Assembly: GCA_030642565.1 (NCBI GenBank)
Contig: DAOWNM010000093.1
Location: 1 to 9,123 of the forward strand
Direction: 5' to 3'
DNA: 9,123 bases
Source of the DNA: Bacteroidota bacterium
GTDB taxonomy: Bacteria > Bacteroidota > Bacteroidia > Bacteroidales > GCA-2748055
The position numbers and the translations under genes are program-made. The notes beneath the pieces were generated by a model, which saw only the letters and a program-made list of their open reading frames with translations, was not told the DNA's origin and searched no databases. Of the stretch, positions 5,718 to 9,123 are shown in pieces. Positions within the stretch are counted from its first letter, which is position 1. Each line of letters begins with the position of its first letter.

Positions 5718-8129
5718 ATGATCACTATTGACGAAGAAACAGAATATATTCCTTTGCTTTCCCATGATGAGGAAGAGGACCTGAAAAAAGTAAACATCCC
5801 CGATGTGTTGCCTATCCTGCCATTGCGCAATACAGTTCTGTTCCCGGGTGTGGTGATACCCATTACCGTGGGCAGGGATAAATCCCTGAAACTGGTACAG
5901 GAGGTATATAAAAAGAGTAAAATTCTGGGAGCCGTGGCCCAGAAAGATGGCACCATTGAGAATCCTGAACTGGATGATCTTTTCAAAATCGGGACCGTTG
6001 CACAGATTCTGAAGATTCTGGAAATGCCCGATGGCTCCACATCGGTGATTATCCAGGGAAGGAAACGGTTTATGATGAACGACCTGCTTACTGAAAAACC
6101 TTATCACATGGCCAGGATTACCCCGATGGAGGATGAGGAGGATGAACCCGCAGGTGAAGCCAAAGCTGTGGCAGCCGCACTGAAAGATCTGGCTATCAAA
6201 ATCATTAAGCTCTCTTCCAATATACCTACCGAAGCAACTTTTGCCGTAAAAAACATTGAGAGCCCCTCTTTCCTGATCAACTTTCTTGCTTCCAATAGTG
6301 AACTCTCCCTGAAACAGAAACAGGAACTGCTCGAAACCAACAGTGTGTCAAAACGGGGTTTTACTCTGCTGGAAAGCCTTTCCAACGAGGTTCAGATGCT
6401 GGAACTGAAGAACGATATTCAGACCAAGGTAAAAAGCGATCTGGATCAGCAACAGAGAGAGTTCCTGTTGCACCAGCAGATGAAAACCATTCAGGATGAG
6501 CTGGGAGGGTCACCGCAGGACCAGGATGTGATCGATTTCAGAGAAAAAGGGAAAAAGAAAAAATGGAGCAAGGAGGTAGCAGCCGCTTTTGAGAAGGAGC
6601 TGGACAAGCTGCTGAGATTAAATCCGGCCACCGGCGAATATTCGGTCCAGGTCAACTATATCCAGACACTGGTTGAACTTCCCTGGAATGAGTACACCAA
6701 AGATAACTTTAATCTGAAACGTGCCAGCCGGATCCTGGACAAGGACCACTTCGGGCTGGAAAAAGTAAAGGACAGGATCCTGGAGCACCTCGCAGTTCTG
6801 AAACTAAAAGGGGACCTGAAGTCACCCATTCTTTGTCTAGTAGGCCCCCCGGGCGTTGGGAAAACCTCCCTTGGTAAATCAATAGCAGAGGCTCTGAACA
6901 GAAAATATGTCAGAATGTCACTGGGAGGACTCCATGATGAAGCCGAGATCAGGGGCCACAGGAAAACCTATATAGGTGCCATGCCAGGAAGGGTGGTCCA
7001 GAATCTGAAAAAGGTCAAATCGTCGAACCCGGTGTTTGTCCTGGATGAGATTGATAAAGTAGGAAGAGGTGCCCAGGGAAATCCGGAATCGGCCCTCCTG
7101 GAGGTGCTCGACCCGGAACAGAACAGCACTTTCCACGATAACTTCCTGGAACTGGATTATGATCTTTCAAAAGTGATGTTTATAGCCACTGCCAATACTA
7201 CGGCAGGAATTAACCCTGCCCTCCTGGACAGGATGGAGATTATCGATCTCTCCGGCTACATTGTGGAGGAGAAGATTCAGATCGCAAAAAGGCACCTGAT
7301 TCCGGACCAGATAGATAAGCATGGACTTACCCGAAAACAGTTCTCCATCTCCCCTTCAGTGCTGGAACAGATCATTGAAGGCTATACGCGCGAATCGGGA
7401 GTAAGGCAACTGGACAAGCAGATCGCCAAACTGGTACGCGTAATGGCCAGACATATTGCTTTCGAAGAGAGTTATGATAAGAAACTCTCCCGCAAAATGG
7501 CCACTGAGATCCTGGGACCACCGAGGTTCATAAGGGATAAATATGACGGGAACAGACATGCCGGGGTTGTGACAGGACTGGCCTGGACGGCTACCGGTGG
7601 CGAGATACTGTTTGTGGAGACCTCCCTGAGTCAGGGAGAGGGTAAACTTACCCTGACAGGAAACCTGGGCGATGTGATGAAGGAATCAGCAGTTCTTGCG
7701 CTTGAATACCTGAAATCACACGCTTCAAAATTCTCCATCGATCCGGCGATCTTTAAAAAATACAATGTGCACGTACACGTCCCCGAAGGAGCCATTCCAA
7801 AGGATGGTCCCTCAGCAGGAGTGGCAATGATGACCTCTATCACTTCGGCATTTACCCAGAGAAAAGTAAGGGAAAGTTGTGCCATGACCGGGGAGATCAC
7901 TTTAAGGGGAAAGGTGCTTCCGGTTGGTGGTATCAAAGAGAAAATCCTCGCTGCCAAAAGAGCTGGCATCACCGATATAGCCATCTCACTTGAGAATAGA
8001 AAAGATGTGGAGGAAATCAATGATATCTACCGGAAAGAATTGAATTTCAAGTATGTGAATGAGATATCAGGACTGATGGACTTTGTCCTGCTTCCCGATC
8101 TGGTGGATCAACCCATGAAGATCAGTTAA
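5718..8129 (+). CDS. lon: ATP-dependent serine protease Lon (LonA type)
   Basis: Lon unfolds and degrades misfolded and regulatory proteins in the cytoplasm as a homohexamer. All parts of LonA are present in this 803-residue protein: an N-terminal substrate-binding LON domain (about 31-225, starting LPILPLRNTVLFPG), a helical linker with REFLLHQQMKTIQDELG (247-263), and an AAA+ module with Walker A GPPGVGKT (376-383), pore-loop TYIGAMPG (417-424), Walker B VFVLDEID (439-446) and arginine finger LLDRM (502-506). The C-terminal protease domain has Ser699 in PKDGPSAG and Lys742 in GGIKEK, 43 residues apart as in E. coli Lon (S679/K722). Length is typical of Bacteroidota Lon. An in-frame TGA at 5706-5708 fixes 5718 as the only sensible start; there is no Shine-Dalgarno. 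It stands apart from the phosphatase operon (146-bp gap) and probably has its own promoter. Its stop overlaps that of a convergent sorting-domain relic. Confidence 0.97.
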   Translation: MITIDEETEYIPLLSHDEEEDLKKVNIPDVLPILPLRNTVLFPGVVIPITVGRDKSLKLVQEVYKKSKILGAVAQKDGTIENPELDDLFKIGTVAQILKILEMPDGSTSVIIQGRKRFMMNDLLTEKPYHMARITPMEDEEDEPAGEAKAVAAALKDLAIKIIKLSSNIPTEATFAVKNIESPSFLINFLASNSELSLKQKQELLETNSVSKRGFTLLESLSNEVQMLELKNDIQTKVKSDLDQQQREFLLHQQMKTIQDELGGSPQDQDVIDFREKGKKKKWSKEVAAAFEKELDKLLRLNPATGEYSVQVNYIQTLVELPWNEYTKDNFNLKRASRILDKDHFGLEKVKDRILEHLAVLKLKGDLKSPILCLVGPPGVGKTSLGKSIAEALNRKYVRMSLGGLHDEAEIRGHRKTYIGAMPGRVVQNLKKVKSSNPVFVLDEIDKVGRGAQGNPESALLEVLDPEQNSTFHDNFLELDYDLSKVMFIATANTTAGINPALLDRMEIIDLSGYIVEEKIQIAKRHLIPDQIDKHGLTRKQFSISPSVLEQIIEGYTRESGVRQLDKQIAKLVRVMARHIAFEESYDKKLSRKMATEILGPPRFIRDKYDGNRHAGVVTGLAWTATGGEILFVETSLSQGEGKLTLTGNLGDVMKESAVLALEYLKSHASKFSIDPAIFKKYNVHVHVPEGAIPKDGPSAGVAMMTSITSAFTQRKVRESCAMTGEITLRGKVLPVGGIKEKILAAKRAGITDIAISLENRKDVEEINDIYRKELNFKYVNEISGLMDFVLLPDLVDQPMKIS

Positions 8130-8338
8130 CAGATCAACAGCTTGGCCGTTTCAATGCCATGCGCTTTTATTATTTTCACAAAATAGATACCGCATGGCAG
8201 CCCCTTGCCTTCCAGATCAGAAATAGTAAAATTATCTTTCTCCTCTGCTCTCAGTTTATAAACAGGCATCCCTTCAAGGTTAAAAACTTCTACCATGGTT
8301 CGGTTAGGTTTAATGAGAAAACTGACCCTATCACTGGA
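8126..8338 (-). pseudogene. Relic of a type IX secretion (T9SS type A) C-terminal sorting domain
   Basis: Reading the reverse strand from 8338 gives about 70 codons to a TAA at 8126-8128. The peptide runs RVSFLIKPNRTMVEVFNLEG, then MPVYKLRAEEKDNFTISDLE, then GKGLPCGIYFVKIIKAHG and ends ETAKLLIC. This is the classic pattern of the Por/T9SS type A sorting domain: a VxFxL strand, VEVFNLxGxxVYxL, a DLxGLPxGIYFVKI hairpin, then a K-rich end. Such domains terminate large secreted proteins of Bacteroidota. Here a TAG (8339-8341) directly precedes it, at the place where the usual YPNP would stand, and only about 100 bp separate it from the next gene. The passenger protein is therefore missing and this is a dead 3' fragment. 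A very short gene starting at the internal ATG 8296 (56 aa) is possible but would lack any cargo or signal peptide. Confidence 0.65.
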
Positions 8339-8402
8339 CTAAAATATAGCGTGAATCAGCCAAAGCAAAGAAAATTCTGACTTATTGTGTGAACAGTAGG
8401 TT

Positions 8403-8419
8403 CTGGGTTATGAACCCGG
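8403..8419 (-). terminator. Short hairpin downstream of the response-regulator gene, possible terminator
   Basis: CTGGGTT-ATG-AACCCGG forms a 7-bp stem (one G-T pair) with a 3-nt loop about 20 nt beyond the stop codon of the reverse-strand response regulator. No T-tract follows on either strand, so it is a weak candidate. Apart from this hairpin and the sorting-domain relic I see nothing in the 8130-8439 gap. Confidence 0.22.
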
Positions 8420-8439
8420 TGATTTCCCGGATAAACCGA

Positions 8440-9123
8440 TTACCTGGAGAATGTCGATTCCAGCATCTTGATCTTCTGAGCCGGAATTTTGATGGAGCAC
8501 GATTTGCCCGAATATTCAAGTATGCAACTGCAACTCTTACGGTCTACCCTGGAGAGGTATTTCAGGTTCAACAGGTAGGAACGGCTGGCGCGGAAAAAGC
8601 TGTTCCCTTCAAGGATCTCCTCTATGGCGCCAAGGTTCTGGGTAGTGATTTCACAGTTGCCGCGAGAGAGCTGAATATGGGTATAATTACCATCGGCCTG
8701 ACAATAGACCACTTCCGAAGGGTCGATAAGGAGATAACCTGAACGGGTGTTTAGCTTAATCTTGGCAGGGCTATTGCCCCGCAATGTTTCAACCAGTTTA
8801 TGAAGGTCCTGTTCCTGAACCTTTCTCCCTATTCTCCGAAACCGTTCGATGGCACTATCCAGCTCCTCCTTATGAACAGGTTTCAGGATATAATCAAAAA
8901 CCGAATTGCGAATGGCCTGAATCGCATAGTGTTCATAAGCAGTGACGAAAATAATCCCGGGGTTTTCACCTGATATCTGTACCTGTTCAATAAAATGAAA
9001 TCCATCCTTTTCAGGCATCTGTATATCCAGGAGAACCAGGTGTGGACGTTCTCTTTTCACGAGCCTTAAAGCCTCATCCACATTGCCTGCAACCCCAATG
9101 ACTGAAACTCCATTGTTCCCCAG
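8440..9123 (-). CDS. LytTR-family DNA-binding response regulator (5' end outside window)
   Basis: The frame is open from the right edge to the TAA at 8440-8442 (227 residues visible). The first part is a CheY-like receiver lacking roughly its first 30 residues. It contains the phospho-acceptor Asp in HLVLLDIQMPEKDGF, the switch Thr in IIFVTAYEHYAIQAI and the conserved Lys in YILKPVHKEEL. After a short linker comes a LytTR DNA-binding domain: IKLNTRSGYLLIDPSEVVYC, ADGNYTHIQL, FFRASRSYLLNLKYLSRVDR. This family binds direct repeats upstream of target genes and is usually paired with a 5TM/7TM or periplasmic-sensor histidine kinase of the LytS type, expected to the right of the window. A GTG at 9081-9079 could be taken as a start, but the receiver clearly continues upstream with GVSVIGVAGN, so the true start is off the window. 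No link to the hydrogenase genes is evident. Confidence 0.9.
   Translation of the reverse strand: MGNNGVSVIGVAGNVDEALRLVKRERPHLVLLDIQMPEKDGFHFIEQVQISGENPGIIFVTAYEHYAIQAIRNSVFDYILKPVHKEELDSAIERFRRIGRKVQEQDLHKLVETLRGNSPAKIKLNTRSGYLLIDPSEVVYCQADGNYTHIQLSRGNCEITTQNLGAIEEILEGNSFFRASRSYLLNLKYLSRVDRKSCSCILEYSGKSCSIKIPAQKIKMLESTFSR

Noticed and set aside
8159..8380. Forward 73-codon frame after lon
   Set aside because: It is the complement of the sorting-domain relic, which has a clear family signature on the reverse strand.
8389..8742. Forward 117-codon frame in the right part
   Set aside because: It is antisense to the response regulator with its full receiver and LytTR motifs.
1..9123. CRISPR arrays, tRNA or rRNA genes, insertion sequences
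   Set aside because: No regularly spaced repeats, no cloverleaf or rRNA-like segments and no transposase motifs or terminal inverted repeats were seen on either strand.

Overview
The window looks like a piece of an anaerobic Bacteroidota (Bacteroidales-type) chromosome. The evidence is Bacteroidota-style promoter boxes (TAnnTTTG), a decayed type IX secretion C-terminal sorting domain, a LytTR response regulator, start codons mostly without Shine-Dalgarno sequences, and genes for an NAD-linked [FeFe]-hydrogenase. The assignment is an inference from these traits; no taxonomic marker such as rRNA is present.

Left part (1-2101, minus strand): a HydC/NuoE-like [2Fe-2S] subunit followed, with a 14-bp overlap, by a HydB/NuoF-like flavin subunit that runs off the left edge. 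Together they are the NADH-oxidising side of a HydABC-type (possibly electron-bifurcating) hydrogenase; the catalytic HydA subunit is predicted just outside the window. The N-terminal thioredoxin-like domain of HydB has lost all four [2Fe-2S] ligands. A 164-bp divergent control region (2102-2265) carries back-to-back TAnnTTTG boxes and a short palindrome.

Middle (2266-5571, plus strand): a tight three-gene operon. It encodes an 84-aa thioredoxin-like [2Fe-2S] ferredoxin, a 620-aa hydrogenase-derived sensor (2x[4Fe-4S] ferredoxin, [FeFe]-hydrogenase core, four-cysteine Fe-S domain, coiled coil, PAS) and a SpoIIE/PP2C-type phosphatase with a C-terminal extension of about 160 residues. The layout matches phosphatase-linked sensory (group C) [FeFe]-hydrogenases. 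However, the hydrogenase core has no cysteine at all between residues 55 and 381, so it cannot hold an H-cluster in the known way. The likely reading is a pseudo-hydrogenase that senses redox state or electron flow through its remaining Fe-S clusters and passes the signal to the phosphatase, next to the hydrogenase it may control. This is the most interesting element in the window.

Right part (5572-9123): a full-length ATP-dependent Lon protease with a sigma-54-like -24/-12 element upstream; a convergent relic of a T9SS sorting domain whose stop codon shares a GTTAAC palindrome with the lon stop; and the 3' portion of a LytTR-family response regulator on the minus strand that leaves the window at the right edge.
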